Positions 20,630-33,900 of a stretch of 64,000 nt of DNA are shown piece by piece. Under the pieces are notes generated by a model. It ran no database searches and had not been told where the DNA came from. It saw only the letters and a list, made by a program, of their open reading frames with translations. The DNA comes from Agapanthus africanus (Eukaryota; Streptophyta; Magnoliopsida; Asparagales; Amaryllidaceae): positions 229,509,138-229,573,137 of the forward strand of contig JASDDO010000018.1 of NCBI GenBank assembly GCA_030015575.1, in the 5' to 3' direction. Numbering within the stretch: position 1 is the stretch's first letter; the number at the start of each line of letters is the position of its first letter. A program made the position numbers and the translations under genes.

Positions 20630-22071
20630 ACTTTGTCACGACCCAAAGTTTGGCCCGTGACCGGCACTTAACCACGTAACGTCTACAGGCGTAACGCGAC
20701 TAAGTAAGCCGAAAACCCAGAAATCAAACCAGTAAAAGTATAGAGTGTTTTAAGCATTTAATAGAACCAATTACTAAGATAACAATATACGACGCCGTAG
20801 CGAAGAAAATGAGCAACAAGTGGGAAACATCACAGATAGAATAAACTGCTTAAGTAGAGTCGGCTCACAACGAGCTCGACACCAGAATACAAAATTATAT
20901 ACATCGTCCTCACAACTGGTCTCTAAGTCAATACATAAGTGGTAGATGGAGAGTACTAGATACAACAATGTACATAACTGAAAGATAACCAGATACTGCA
21001 CAAAACCCACCTATCAGCAAAAAAGCTAGTACACCAACTGTAGGGTATCTGTGTCAAAAGATACAAGAACGCAGCCTGCCGCGACTACTCCGAAGGGCAA
21101 CCTGCAAACACTGTGGCACAACGGGGGTGAGTTTCCAACTTGTGAACAGAAGATAACATATAAAGGTAATCGCGAGTATGCACGTGCAACGATACTCTAA
21201 CCTATATCAACAGATAACATCTATATGATGAACTGGATGCTCAAAACATGCAACAAGTGCGATCTAATAACATCTCCATGTGATGAGCAAGAAATGTGAT
21301 GATCAGGTATAACAATGCAGTCTAACCACCCTATATAGAATGAACAGGGTATGCAATGATCGTGCAAGTATGTGTACTATGTCAGGTACAATAGATACAG
21401 GATGAGATATCAATTACTTCATACTGAGCATGGGAAATATAACATCTACACGGAATGTCATCATGGAAAGTATAATCGTTACCCATCAATGCACCCAAAT
21501 CCTAATACTACTCAGGCGTCGTCATCCTCCTCGGTCCTCAAATCTTGTAAATCTCACATAATCGTGAGTGCCCAACATCGGCACCCAAAATATCAAGAAA
21601 TACTCGTGCCAAGCATCGACACGCAAATCCTCCTGTATAGGGCATCCGTCAGTCCGGATCAGCCCACGGGCTCTGTCTGCGGTATCGGCCCTCGGCCCCA
21701 GCAGTACGAGTCGTCCCGTATCCATCCATCGACTCTGGTCGGTATCCTCCGGATAACCGCCAGGTCCAACCAATCACCGGTAGGTAGTAGTCCCTCTGCC
21801 AGGCTCACCGTCTAGTACACAGCGAAACCGTTCTCGCCCCGGGGTACCATACCGGGTCCACCATGTACCCATAATCGGCCTCATCCAACTCCTCGATTCG
21901 GGTTCATATATATCACTCTAGTACCGAGAAAACACATGGTGGACGCACCGAAATATCATATCAAGGGAAACCGGGTTTTTAAATAATTAACTATTCTCTT
22001 TGAAATATCCACGGTTCCCCAAATCCAGAATTAACATGGAAACAACCTATCTCAATGCGTAATCTAAGCAA

Positions 22072-22455
22072 GTATGAAGATATCAATATATATGTGCACT
22101 GGTATGAATATACAGTGTGCATGTGCGCAGGTATGAAGATATCAATATATGTGTGCACTGGTATGAGTATACAGTATGCATGTGCGCAGGTACGAAGATA
22201 TCAATATATATGTGCACTGGTATGAATATACAGTGTGCATGTGCGCAGGTATGAAGATATCAATATATGTGTGCACTGGTATGAATATACAGTATGCATG
22301 TGCGCAGGTATGAAGATATCAATATATGTGTGCACTGGTATGAATATACAGTGTACATGTGCGCAGGTATGAAGATATCAATATATGTGTGCACTGGTAT
22401 GAGTATACAGTGTGCATGTGCGCAGGTATGAAGATATCAATATATGTGTATGTAG
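22072..22455. repeat. 59-bp tandem repeat, second LTR copy
   Basis: Units start at 22072, 22131, 22190, 22249, 22308, 22367 and 22426 (the last partial). Unit number equals that of the left LTR; single-base differences between corresponding units arose after insertion. Confidence 0.95.
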
Positions 22456-23659
22456 TACCAGTATGGGTATGTGATGCATATGTGCCCAAATATGGATATA
22501 ACATATGTTGTTATGCGGCAAATCATGACAACATCAATAAGATAGAATCAGTATGTTATATGATTTATAGCAATCCTATAATGTGAGTGTCATGGCAATC
22601 ACTAACGGTGTGAGTGTAGCATATCAATCGTGCTCGTGCGACTTGAACTGTTAGTGACAGTGCAGTGTCCTATGCTATCATTTCTATATGCAACAAAAGG
22701 GTAAGCTACTACAGTCCATATGAATATCTATACTAAATATCCTAACACGCCCTGACGCTTAACGCCATACGGGCGATTTCCCCGTAGATGTTAAATCTAC
22801 TCACCTGGTCGTGCGCTACTCGTAGCCGACCACCTGCTTCCCTTTCTTAGCTTCGTCCGATGTACCCGCCTGCGAACCTGGAATTACACAAGAATCCATA
22901 TATGAGCAACTATCTCGCAAAATGCGATATCGAAGCCAAACGATACGCTCGCGTCGCGAACTAAATGCGCGTCTGTACGATACGCTAAACTTGTGCACGC
23001 GTCTAAAACTAACCCCGACACGCCGCGATACGCTGAATCAAGGAACCCTCTCGCGTATCGCGCGTATCATGCGAACCAAACGTACTAGAAATATGATATA
23101 ACGTCCTAGATTCTACCCAGGCTAGCAACTTACAAAACTATACATACCACTGGCCTAGAAATAACAACAGTCTCCTACCCATGCAAACATCACCCAAAAA
23201 TTCCCCTATCAGGCCGCAAATTGCGGCCAGAATGAATAAATCGACGGCCTCGCTATGGGGTGGGGGTCTCGGGCTCTGGTGGTCTGGTCTATACCTTGTA
23301 TACAAGCTCCATTTAACTCAATTTCAACCTGAACTACTCGGGACTAAAGCAGATCACAGAGATCCAAAAAGTTCACTTAAAAACACTAAATTTGCACAAT
23401 TAGAAACCCTATGGTATTTTGGTGTAATCTGGGGTCTAACTAGGTTTACATGGTCTTAATAACACTTAATTAGGCTAGATTAACTAACACTAACAGCACT
23501 TAACCATAAGTCCACACAATTCATCATTTCAAGCACAAAATCTCACTTTTAGCACTAATCGAAGCTAAACTACACATAAGATAAACAAGCACGAGTTGGG
23601 CTCAGATTCTATACCTTATTAGACCCTAGGTGCAAGGATAAAGGAGGTAGAGAAGATGG

Positions 23660-23835
23660 GAAGTGCTGCTGCAGCTGCTGGGGGCTGCTGCTGATGTTGC
23701 TGTTGCCACTGCTTGCTGCTGCTGATGCTACTGATGATGATGCTGTTGCTGCTGCTAGTTGCTGTTGCTGGGGCTTCTTCTGCAGCTGCTGCCTCTCTCT
23801 CTCCCTCTCTCAGCTAAGTGTGTGTGTGTGTGAGA
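23660..23835. repeat. CTG-rich, CT and GT low-complexity stretch
   Basis: This is the counterpart of 16200-16350, with one extra block of CTG-type triplets. Confidence 0.85.
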
Positions 23836-24002
23836 GTTGTGAGAATAATAAGGAAAGAAATGAGGCACCCTAGTCAACCCCTCTCTCTCTCATTAAATGA
23901 GCATGGCTCAAGCCATAATGCCCATACCCTCTCTCTTCCACCAAGTCAACAAAAGAAAAGAATTTCAATAAACAAAACAACACACAAAAAAAAAGAATAA
24001 CA

Positions 24003-25751
24003 TGTTGGGTTAGCCTAGCACCTCATGAAGGGTTTGGAAGCATCACATGAACCAAAGAATGAATTTTTAGGGTGCTAAGTTAACGAACATAGAATCGTTC
24101 CTAGAAAAATTAGGGTTTCGAAAACTTTTGCATATCAACATAAGCAAGAAAGGCTAGGGTTTAGAGAGTACAACCTTTGTAGCTCCCTACGCTAGACTCC
24201 TCGGCTACTTGGGGTTTGAAAAAACTCCGCTTGAACTCCTCTTGGTCACCGATGATCCACCCGGAGTCCGCTTTGTCCAAGCTTGCAACTTCACCCGACC
24301 AAAAGAACGAAATGAAGCTAACACTCCAAACAAGTGGGCTAGACTTGCATAGAATGGTGTTTTGGTTCTTATTCTCACTTCAAAATCCAATCTTGATGAG
24401 TATATTGCTCACTACAAAAAACTAGAGAGCAAAATGGGAGAGGAAGAAGAAGATGATGGCAATTTGAGAAGAAGATAAGTTCAACCCATGAAAGAAAAGA
24501 GAAAATATATCAATATATATATTCCTCTTCTCATATCAAACCATGGTTAGGATATTATTGAATTTGAGTTAAAAACACAAAAGGAAAAGTAATCCATAGT
24601 CAAATGGTGGGTGAGAATGGTTAGGTCAAGAAGGATGTAGAAACTAGTCATGAATTATCTTTTCCTTTTTCCATTTTGTTTTAACCAAAAATCAAATAAT
24701 AATCCAAATGAAAACCCATGGTGTGAGTCTTATATTGCCACCATTTTCTTTGTATAAGCAACCATGAAGGATGTATGTATGTATGTATGTGTATATGTAC
24801 ATCCATATGTGCATGAATCAAAAAGAAGGCATACATGCATGCATACATCCATCAAACTCAAGAAAGGATTTCAAGTGAGAAACTAATGGTTAATTAATAA
24901 ATCAACACTTGATTTATCAATCCGGTCATATCACATATGACCCCACCAAAAGCAAGCCTCCAGATCAATATACGGTATCCCATACACGCATTTTAATCAG
25001 GTCCATGCGCATATCGCATACGCGCACCACAACGTTTCGCCTGGACTAGAAAACTCCATTGTGGGACTCTGAGACTCGTCAATACGCCGGCAGTGGGTGT
25101 TGATCATATCAAGCACCCCCAAGCCACAAGCAGTCAGCTAAACGTAACGGCCACACGGGTATTGAGCGATCAGAAGAGAACAAGCGAACCTGCTACAACT
25201 CCCGTCGAGCCAATCGGCAACACTTCCCGTACAGTCCGGTCTCCTCGTCTGATTTGTCGCATATCAAGTCTAGGGGTGGTAAACGTCAGACCCCAATAAC
25301 TGATAAGTCGTGCCGATGTAAGGCGCATAACGGGTCGAGAAACTACTGGTAACACTTACCAGCAAATCTCTGAATCAGCCCTGGCCAGGGACTTCCCTGT
25401 TACGGCCAATCGAGCACAGCGCAACATCAATCCCCAATACCGGGAGAGACGAAACCCCTCCTATCGCTCATTGCCTCCATGTGACTCGGGACTGTACCCA
25501 AAAACCACCGTTTTGCACGCCCTCATGGACGTGGTAAGGTGGAAATCAAAGCACAGTGGGAATCACACAAGACTCTATGACGATCTCGGGTCTACAGACT
25601 AACCTGCACAAGTGTCACCTGAGAACTGCCATCTGACGTGAGGTATAATACCAACTGGGAGTTCTCGGCGAGTCCGTCCAGTGTACCCAGTCTCCACTGA
25701 GCACCAGTATACCATCTCTGATGTCAAACACCAATGGATATGGGATCATCC
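24003..25751 (-). mobile_element. C: copia solo LTR, first part
   Basis: C starts TGTTGGGTTAGCC and, once D is removed, ends ACTAACA at 36479, flanked by TAACA at 23998-24002 and 36480-36484. The joined length is about 2102 bp, close to the 2091-bp LTR of A, with no internal region, primer site or second LTR. It is therefore a solo LTR left by LTR-LTR recombination. This part matches the 3' two thirds of the A LTR, including the hairpin cluster. The minus-strand frame 24205-24390 resembles the LTR frame of A. D interrupts C after CATCC. Confidence 0.88.
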
Positions 25752-27975
25752 TGTAGGGTTCCTAGGCACTCTAATGAGGTCTCACAAGGCATCAACCATG
25801 CCAATTTGAAATTTTACGGGTGCCGAGAAACCCTAATACGGATCGTTAACTAGATTTTAGGCGAAACAAAAACAAGTAAACGACTTTACTCTAAGTGAAC
25901 GGAAATACAACCTTTGTAGATCCGGTTCTCCACCTCCATAGCTCCGTGATGAGGTCCCTCCGCTGTCCAAATCAAATCCATGACTCTAGCATCGGCTTCA
26001 TCGGAGAAATGGGCGGGCTTGGTCGTCGGTTCGATGCCGAAGATGATCTACGTCGAGGCATCACAAGATCAAGCTCCAACTTCACCAAGCCTTAAAAACA
26101 TGTGAAGGAAACACCCTATACTACTTGGCAAGAGGTAGAGGATGAAGAAATAGGAGGTGGGTTCACTTTAGAATTGGATTTCTCACTCAATTGCTCAAGT
26201 TGCCATTGATGAAGCAAGCTTTCTTCTTGAAGAAGAAGAAGAAGATGATGAAAATGTTATGATAAGTATATTCAAAATGAATAATAAAATCAATACTTAT
26301 CATATGGCAACCATGATTAGGTGTAGAGAATAGACCATGGTTAATTGGAAGGGTTAGGGTTAAACATGAAGACAAAATGGTCACTAGGTCAAAGCTTCAA
26401 GAAGCTTCAAAAACAAACAAAGAAAGCCACCATTTTCTCTTCATCATTTTCTTTTGCTAAAATAAACAAAATGGATAAATAAATGAATAAATGAATAAGT
26501 AAATGAAGCAAAAGAAACCCTAACCATTGACCAACCATGGTTTATACTATACACCAAACTATCATGTATCATCAAACATGATACAATCAAATGCACAAAA
26601 GTATATCATATATACAATGTGCACTTCAAGTGAAAAAATCCTTTTTAAGTGAACCTTTATTAGTTAATGTAAAGTGATATATCAAATATATAATTATACA
26701 TTAAATCATTAAATCAACACTTGATTTAACGACCCGGTCATATCGCATATAACCGACTAATATCAATAGTAACAACTTATCGAATCAACACTTGATCCGA
26801 TAACCCGGCTATAACGCATATAACCAATCAATGTTACAAATCGCGAGAATGGAATACGGTATCACATACACGCATTATTCTCGGTCCCGCACATATCTCA
26901 TATGCGCTCCTATTTCGTTTCGCTTGAGCCAGGAAACCTCTGTGTAGGACTCTAAAGACTCGTCAATACGCCGGCAGTAGGTGATGATCATATCAAACAC
27001 CCACAAGACGCAAGCGGTCTGCTAAACGTAACGGCCACCCGGGTATTGAGCGATCAGAAGATCGACGAGCAAGCCCGCTCACACTCCTGTGAATCCAACC
27101 AGTAACACTTACCGTACAGTCCGGTCTGATCGTATGATATATCGCATATCTCGCCTAGGGGTGGTAAATGTCAGACCCCAATAGCTCGATATGTCGTGTC
27201 GATATGAGGTCTATAACATTTTGAGATACTACTGGTAACACTTACCAGTAAATCTCAGCAACCCTGGCCAGGGATTTCCTGTTATAGCTAATCGAACACA
27301 CCACAACATCAACTCCCTATACCGGGAGAGACGAATCCCCTCCTATCGCTCATTGCCTCCATGTGATTCGGGACTGTACCCAAAAACCACCGTTTTGCAC
27401 GCCCTCTTGGACGTGGTAAGGTGGAAATCAAAGCAAAGTGGGAACCACACAAGACTCTATGACGATCTCGGGTCAACAGACTACTCTGTACCAGTGTCAC
27501 CAGAGAACTGCAATCTGACGTAAGGTATAATACCATCTGGGAGTTCTCGGCGAGTCCGTCCAGTGTACCCAGTCTCCACTGAGCACCCGTATATCATCTC
27601 TGATGTCAAACACCAATGGATATGGGATCATCCATCGCCCATCTGTATGGGTCGAGAAGGTATACGCTAGTCTACTCTGGTATATCGATGCCCTGTCTCG
27701 ATACACCCACGACTAGGGACCTTGAAGGATGTACTTATGGACTACCATGTCCCCACTAGTATGATCCGAATCATAGTCCAGGTAGTCAAGTACACATCCT
27801 AAGGGCTTACCAACATGTAACAGAGGGACAATCAGTGTACACATTAAGGTAAAGAGCAACCATATAGCATACTATCATATCGAGCAAGAAAGTCCTCCCT
27901 ATATATGTCCAAGCATCCACTACAATATATATCCTATGTATAGTAATGGCCTCTAGGGCATACATATAACTAACA
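25752..27975 (-). mobile_element. D left (3') LTR
   Basis: In plus orientation it starts TGTAGGGTTCC and ends TAACTAACA, followed by the reversed polypurine tract ATCTCCCACTTGC. It holds five three-base-loop hairpins between 26709 and 26907, another at 25906-25918, the double hairpin at 27223-27268, and the block ATAGCATACTATCA near 27864. Confidence 0.93.
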
Positions 27976-30713
27976 ATCTCCCACTTGCACTAGGGCCATC
28001 TGATAGCAGTGGTTGTAGTATCTCATACTCAACCATCCCATAATAGTCTCTCTCTGGGAAAAGGCCTTTGTGAGTGGATCCGCCGTGCTGTCCTCTGAGT
28101 CTACTCTCCTAACCTCGATCACCTTGGAGATCAACCATCTCCATGATCAGGTGACACTGCCTTAGAATATGTCTGGATCACTGATGGGACCGGCGTTCCT
28201 TTGCATAAGCCACAACTCCATTGTCTCACAATGGTAGGAACGAAGTTCATCTCATGAACTAATATACATCCAGACTGCCTCTTTGGTAGCTTCTTAAGTA
28301 GCGATGTATTCAGCCTTAATCGTCTAGTATGTCACGGTATCTATCTTGGAACTCTTCCAACATACCGTCCCTCCACTGATGGTAAAGACAATGCCTGTGA
28401 CTGACATTCAGTCGTCTTTATCACCCTGGAACCCTTCCAGTGATTCTCCTCAGGATCGATTGATACCATCTCACTACAACTAGTGAGAATCCTAACATCC
28501 AATTAGATCTATCTCATAGATCCAAAACCCAGGATTTAGGAGGCATCACTTTGATCCTATATGGAGAATCATTGTGATAAGCGGAGATTGACCGAGCGTA
28601 GCATAGGAAACTCCTTTCTTATCAAGAGTATGTCATCCATGTACTCTACGAGGATCATCACCATACTCCCTACTACCATTTTGTATATACAAGGTTCATC
28701 TACCATTTTGATGAAGTCAAACTTTTTGACTACGACATCAAAACAGACGTTCCAACTCCGCGATGCCTGCTTTATCCTATAAAGCATCTTGCACACGTTT
28801 CCGCTGCTCCCACTGTCTACGAGGCCCTCTGGCTGTGTACTTATAGACGTCCTTTTTCTAAAACATCATTTAGAAAAGCTGTCATGGTATGTAGCCGAGG
28901 TAAGTAGGATCTGGATGGACTTAAGCATAGCTCCTTAGAAAAAGGTTTCCTCATGATCCACACCTGGTCAATGATGCAAACCTTTAACAAGTCTAGCTTT
29001 GAAAGTCTCAACTTTTCCATATACACCAAGTAATCTTCTCAAGATATACTTGCTCCTGATGGGGATATAACCCTTCAGATATAGCAACCAAAGTCCATAC
29101 TTTGTTGGTGTACATGGATTCCATCTCAGATCACTAAGCATCCAGCCATTCTTACAGAGTCTTACTCATGATGGCCAGCTCGAAACTAGTTGGGTCATCA
29201 TCTCATGATGCAATCCTCGCTCCCACTGTCATAGAGAAACCGAAGTATCTCTCAGGTGGGTGAGGAACCCTACTAGATCGGCGGAGAGGCTGAGGTTCGT
29301 TGGTATCTACTGAATCCTTTGGTTCTACCAAATCATCTGCTGTTGTTTGTATAGCTGGAACCTTTCCAGTTGTACATAACAGACCTTGCCTCGAGCTTGT
29401 CAGGATTATGCTTTTCAGACATAGGCTGGACAACCCCAAATCTTAACTAACTTAAGAGATGGGCTCTTCCCTTATCATATCAAATATGAAGTGGTAGGCA
29501 ACTGATTTGATTTGAATCCTATTCAATAGGTATGCAGCTTCTCAAGTGCATAACTCCCAAAAGGAAATAGGTAACTCAGTAGTACTCATCATAGAGCGCA
29601 CCATATCGAATATGGTGCAACTGCTCCGCCCCGATATACCATCGTGCTATGGTGTATTCGGAGGAGTAACGCTGAGAGAGAATCTCATTCTCCTTTAGAA
29701 TAGTCCAGGATTTCCGTGCTCAAGTATTCTCCTCCTCGATCTCATCAAAGGACATAATACTTATACCCGTATCGGTTCTCTACTTTTAACTTATATTCTG
29801 TGAATATCTCAAAAGGTTCGGACTTGTGTTTCAACAGGAACATATGTCTGAATCTTGAGAGATCATCAGAGAACGTAATGAAGTACAAAGAACCGGTCTT
29901 GGCATGTGTAGACAGGGGACCTTTGTACATCAGCATGTATCATCCCAAGAGTTCACTAACTCTTTCTCTGTTTCCAATAAACAGAGCTGGTGTCATTATA
30001 TCTTTGTGACACGACTGGCAAGTTTCACAAGATGTAGATTCAAACTGATTTAAATATGCATCTTCATATAACTTCAGCTAGTCGGGTCGCATTGATATGA
30101 CCTAGTCTACAATGCCTCAAGAAGGATTCGTTCATTTCTGAACTCTTCTTCTTGTGTGTGTTCCGTATACTCAGAACTGTAGTTTGATTTAGAACATTAA
30201 TGCTTTTAGATAACGTGCCTAAACCGATCAACTTTTGATATAGGAAATGTTCAAAACATTATCCAACAATACAAAATTTTATCATTTCTTTACCAATAAA
30301 GAGACTGATATGATTTTGTATATCAGGTTCGGTATCTAATAACATTCGTTCAGAATCAATGTATTGGTAATACAGGGTGACAGTGACCAACAGACTTGGC
30401 TGCAACACTTGCCCCGTTTTCTGCCTCATGAAACTTATCACCCGTTCTCAGTTCTCTACCTTTCTGTAGCCCTATGTAACTGATTACATATCTGGGATCC
30501 TGATCTGGTATCACATACCCAGGACATAAAGGATACTGAGAAACAGTTCTCTGTAATGAACACACCCGAAGATGATGCATCATCATGCACTCTCTTCGTT
30601 TGGGCGGCACGGGAATTCTGGTAATCCCCAATTTTCTGCTCTGTCTTATAACAATTATAAGTTAGAGCGGGACCAACGTTCCCCAGCTCAGTATAACAAG
30701 CGGGTTCGGTCAA
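27976..30713 (-). pseudogene. Decayed pol of D
   Basis: Minus-strand relics in sense order: protease region with GVFITENCFSVSF and a damaged DTRSGSQIC (30456-30713); integrase start with ITFSDDLSRFRHMFLLKHKS (29745-29936); the connection region with PLRRSSRVPHPPERYFGF (29203-29439); RT with KQASRSWNVCFD and YMDDILL instead of YVDD (28569-28796); and RNase H remnants toward 27990. Frameshifts and stops separate all of them. No Gag domain or zinc knuckle is found upstream; the sequence joins the leader directly to the protease region as in E. Confidence 0.85.
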
Positions 30714-33700
30714 TAATCCATATTATTATCTTGATTAAGGCGTGATATGGTCCATACCTGGAGAGAGAGAGAGAAGAAAACACTCAGCGTGCGCTCTTGC
30801 AAGATCAGATTGGTTATTATTTTATCTAATCAGGATGGCTCCCACTGTTTTTATCAAATCTTCCTTCAAACCCTAAAAGGAAAGACTAGCTGGGATTAAT
30901 TACACACTACAAGTTCGCCAATCTTTCAGCCAGGCCAGTGTCGGTACTTTGAGGGAGGTCCCCCGTGCTTTCGCACGAACCTAATTAATGTAAACCTCGT
31001 TTTCCCAGAGGCGTAACCCCGTTGACACCTTTCTAGACACCTACTTGATCGGCTAATTGTAATGTATAAAACTCTCCCAGGAGTAACTATTACTCGCAGC
31101 GGGTATCGGGATCCAACTATCTCATAGAAGGTATGCAATCTCATTGCAAATTTCAACACTTGAAATTCCCGATAATATTTTGCTCCTAGCAGCTATATGA
31201 CCTTAACATAGTCAACAAATCATAAGTGCTAGTCAAGTTCAACCCGTCATTTCCCGATTGAATTAAACCCACCCGCACGACCCTTAACATAGTCAACAAA
31301 GTCGCACGACTACCCTAATCCAATCGCATCATATGCTTATGCAGATAAGTACTAATTAGCTACCGCACACTGCGCCTTAACATAGTCAACAAACGTAGCA
31401 CGAATACTAACTAGTACTTATCTGAAATGACGGAGGGCTACGACAGGTTTTTCTGAAAACCTATTGCGTAATGAACTTGATATCGTTGTAGAATCAAATG
31501 AATTTTGAAATGGAGTGCTTTTGAGGCTTTTCTAGTTTTGCTAAAGGGGTCACTCCTGGTGAAGGGATCGTCGGTCCTTTCCTCGTCGAATGAGGTGCGG
31601 GATATATCATATATATCACTGTGCAAAGCAAAAACTCTTAAAAGCAATCAAAAGACAAACCGAGGGTTGTAGCATCTGCCAGTTATTGCTAAAGGAGTCA
31701 CGCCCGGTGAAGGGATCTCGGTCCTTTCCTCATCGAATAAGGTGCAGGATATATCATATATATCACTGTGCAAAGCAAAAAACTGTAGCTACCTGTTTTA
31801 TTTTGAAATTCAATTCTACAACATCTTTAGATTTCTTTTATTTCATTAATCACATTAATGAAGTCCCATCATTTAATTACCTAAACATCACAGATAAATA
31901 CGACGTACACTTATGCCATCCGCATTCGCCTCGATGTCCCCTCGTGCACCGTTAGGTTAGGTAACTAACGGAAGAGCAGGGCAGGGCTAGCGCGGGTGTA
32001 AAATATAAGTAACGCCTATATAATATATCATATATACTATATACGGTATCTATCAGAGAACATCACATGATCACATCACAGATATCGCAGCAGAAGAAAC
32101 ATATGAAATATAGGATATACTAGGACGTCCGTGTTTTCAATACGAGCCAGTATAAAACACGGATTCCACGGTCGCGATGAATAGCCAAACCCACACCCCT
32201 AGACCCCTACGAGAGCGGCAAGCAACCCTACCAATTCTAGAGTTAGGAGACCCGGACTCGACTCCTCGAGTTGGTCTCCCACTGGACTCCAGAACCCGGT
32301 TACTTGTGCTCCCCTCCTTGGGTCTATCCTAGTGCGGAAAAGTAAATAATATACAAATGGTGACATCATCCGCAACCTGGAAGTGCCCCAATAAAAGAAT
32401 ATTACATACAAGTTTTTACATGAATGAAAATGAAAAACACTCATCTCACATAAAAACCCCCGGCTATTCAAACACGACGATCCAATATAACATATCCAGC
32501 AACACATAACATCACATGTCATCAACGTAAGTAAATATGCGCATCCCAATTGTCGTTGACATATAGCAACGAAACCCGCGATATCACATATTACACTTAC
32601 GGTCACAGAAAAGAAAGTGTAAAACTACAACAGTTGGAATCCGCAACCTCTTTAGACATCGCATGCCTAATAAAATGAAATACTTAGACATCACATGCCT
32701 AACAATTATAAACCCCGCATTTTAGTCTCATTATCGAAAACACTTTTCAATATCAAGTCGGGTAATTCAACAAGATTCCCGACATCCTGATCGAATGCTC
32801 GTCGCAAACTTTAGTAGGCGGCCGCACCCCTTACGCCGTCGACGAAGTGCACCAAGGCGGAACACCGCTGCCGTGATCACCCAGATGGATGCTTTCGGTG
32901 ACGGGGTTCTCCTACAGTTATTTGGTCGGGGCTAAGGGATGTAGCTGTCTATTAAGTTTATCCGGTGAGTATCCGCGTACGCTACGTGATTGCGACGGAC
33001 TTTTGATCACATCAAAATTCTGTGGCAACCGATCAAGTGAGACTAAACTGCTATGTTTATAACATTCATTCAGTTATCTCATAACTACTTGTGGATTCCA
33101 AGTATTGTATCACATTCCGGATAAATAGAAAATGTTAAACTTTTCGATCGAACAGTCAAACACCCAAGTTTTCCCGAAACAGATCAACACATGAAACAAG
33201 TTTAAAAACATCCAGTTCATGCCTCAGTACCAACGGTCCAGCCGTAGAAGGGTCAAGCCAACGCCTCACATGTGGCACGCCGTACTGCCCCAAACCCTAA
33301 GGTTCAAAGGGCAGTTCAAGACGGTCACATAATCGAGTTAAGGTTTGTTGTCTTCTAGAGTGACCATCGCGTTACTTGCACTACTTAGAACGTTATTAAA
33401 CCACGGAAAGATCCAACACTTGGAAATTTCCCGACAGGGGAAAAGTTGGGTATTTATATCCGGTCGAACTTTTTAACATATTCTAAAATATCCGGAAAGC
33501 CACATAGACAAAATTAGACAATCCGATCGAAACACCGAGTCCCCAATACAACCCAGAAAACTCAACTCTTGAGTTCAGAAAAAAATATCCCAGGAAAACC
33601 AGCACTGCAAAATAGGAATTACTGTGCAAAATTCAAAGGGAGAAGAGACAATATGGCCGCGGAACAGCCGCATTAGCACGCTAATGCCGCGGTTCCGCCG

Positions 33701-33886
33701 CACTTTAGACAGATCATTAGGTAATTTTTGCACCGTAATTCTTAGAATTTCCTGCTGAATTTTCTGCATATTTTTAATCTTGAAAAAACCCAATTTTTGG
33801 AAAAAGTCCAGAGAGCAAATTTGTGTTAGGGTTTCGGTTTAATCGGACTTCAAACTCCGTCTACGCATCGCCTAAGGCTCTAGCTA
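30714..33886 (-). other. D leader
   Basis: About 3.2 kb without a supported gene. In the sense direction from the primer site it contains the GC-rich hairpin (33659-33698), the block shared with A near 33230-33370, two copies of a roughly 95-bp repeat (31537-31634 and 31686-31781), three shared-loop hairpins (31193-31402) and a pyrimidine tract ending in CAG (30758-30780). Confidence 0.75.
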
Positions 33887-33899
33887 GGCTCTGATACCA
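33887..33899 (-). other. D primer binding site
   Basis: The minus strand reads TGGTATCAGAGCC, a full match to the usual initiator Met complement, one base from the LTR at 33901. Confidence 0.92.
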
Positions 33900-33900
33900 C

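Larger units (their letters stand above)
16818..20633 (-). pseudogene. B internal region: decayed gypsy gag-pol
   Basis: It reads on the minus strand from the primer site (20617-20629) to the polypurine tract (rc of TCTTCCCCCCTTAA, 16818-16832). Three relics are recognisable and listed separately. Between them (17013-18895, 19268-20051) I see only broken frames with no motif I can name; an integrase would be expected in the first gap. The region is 3.8 kb with many stops, so B could not encode its own proteins. Confidence 0.85.
20634..24002 (-). mobile_element. B right (5') LTR, first part
   Basis: Begins TGTCACGACC and is collinear with the left LTR. It contains the second 59-bp array, the hairpin near 22600 (one arm change, a G-T pair) and the donor-like site at about 22800-22808. 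Interrupted by C after TAACA (23998-24002). Confidence 0.92.
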
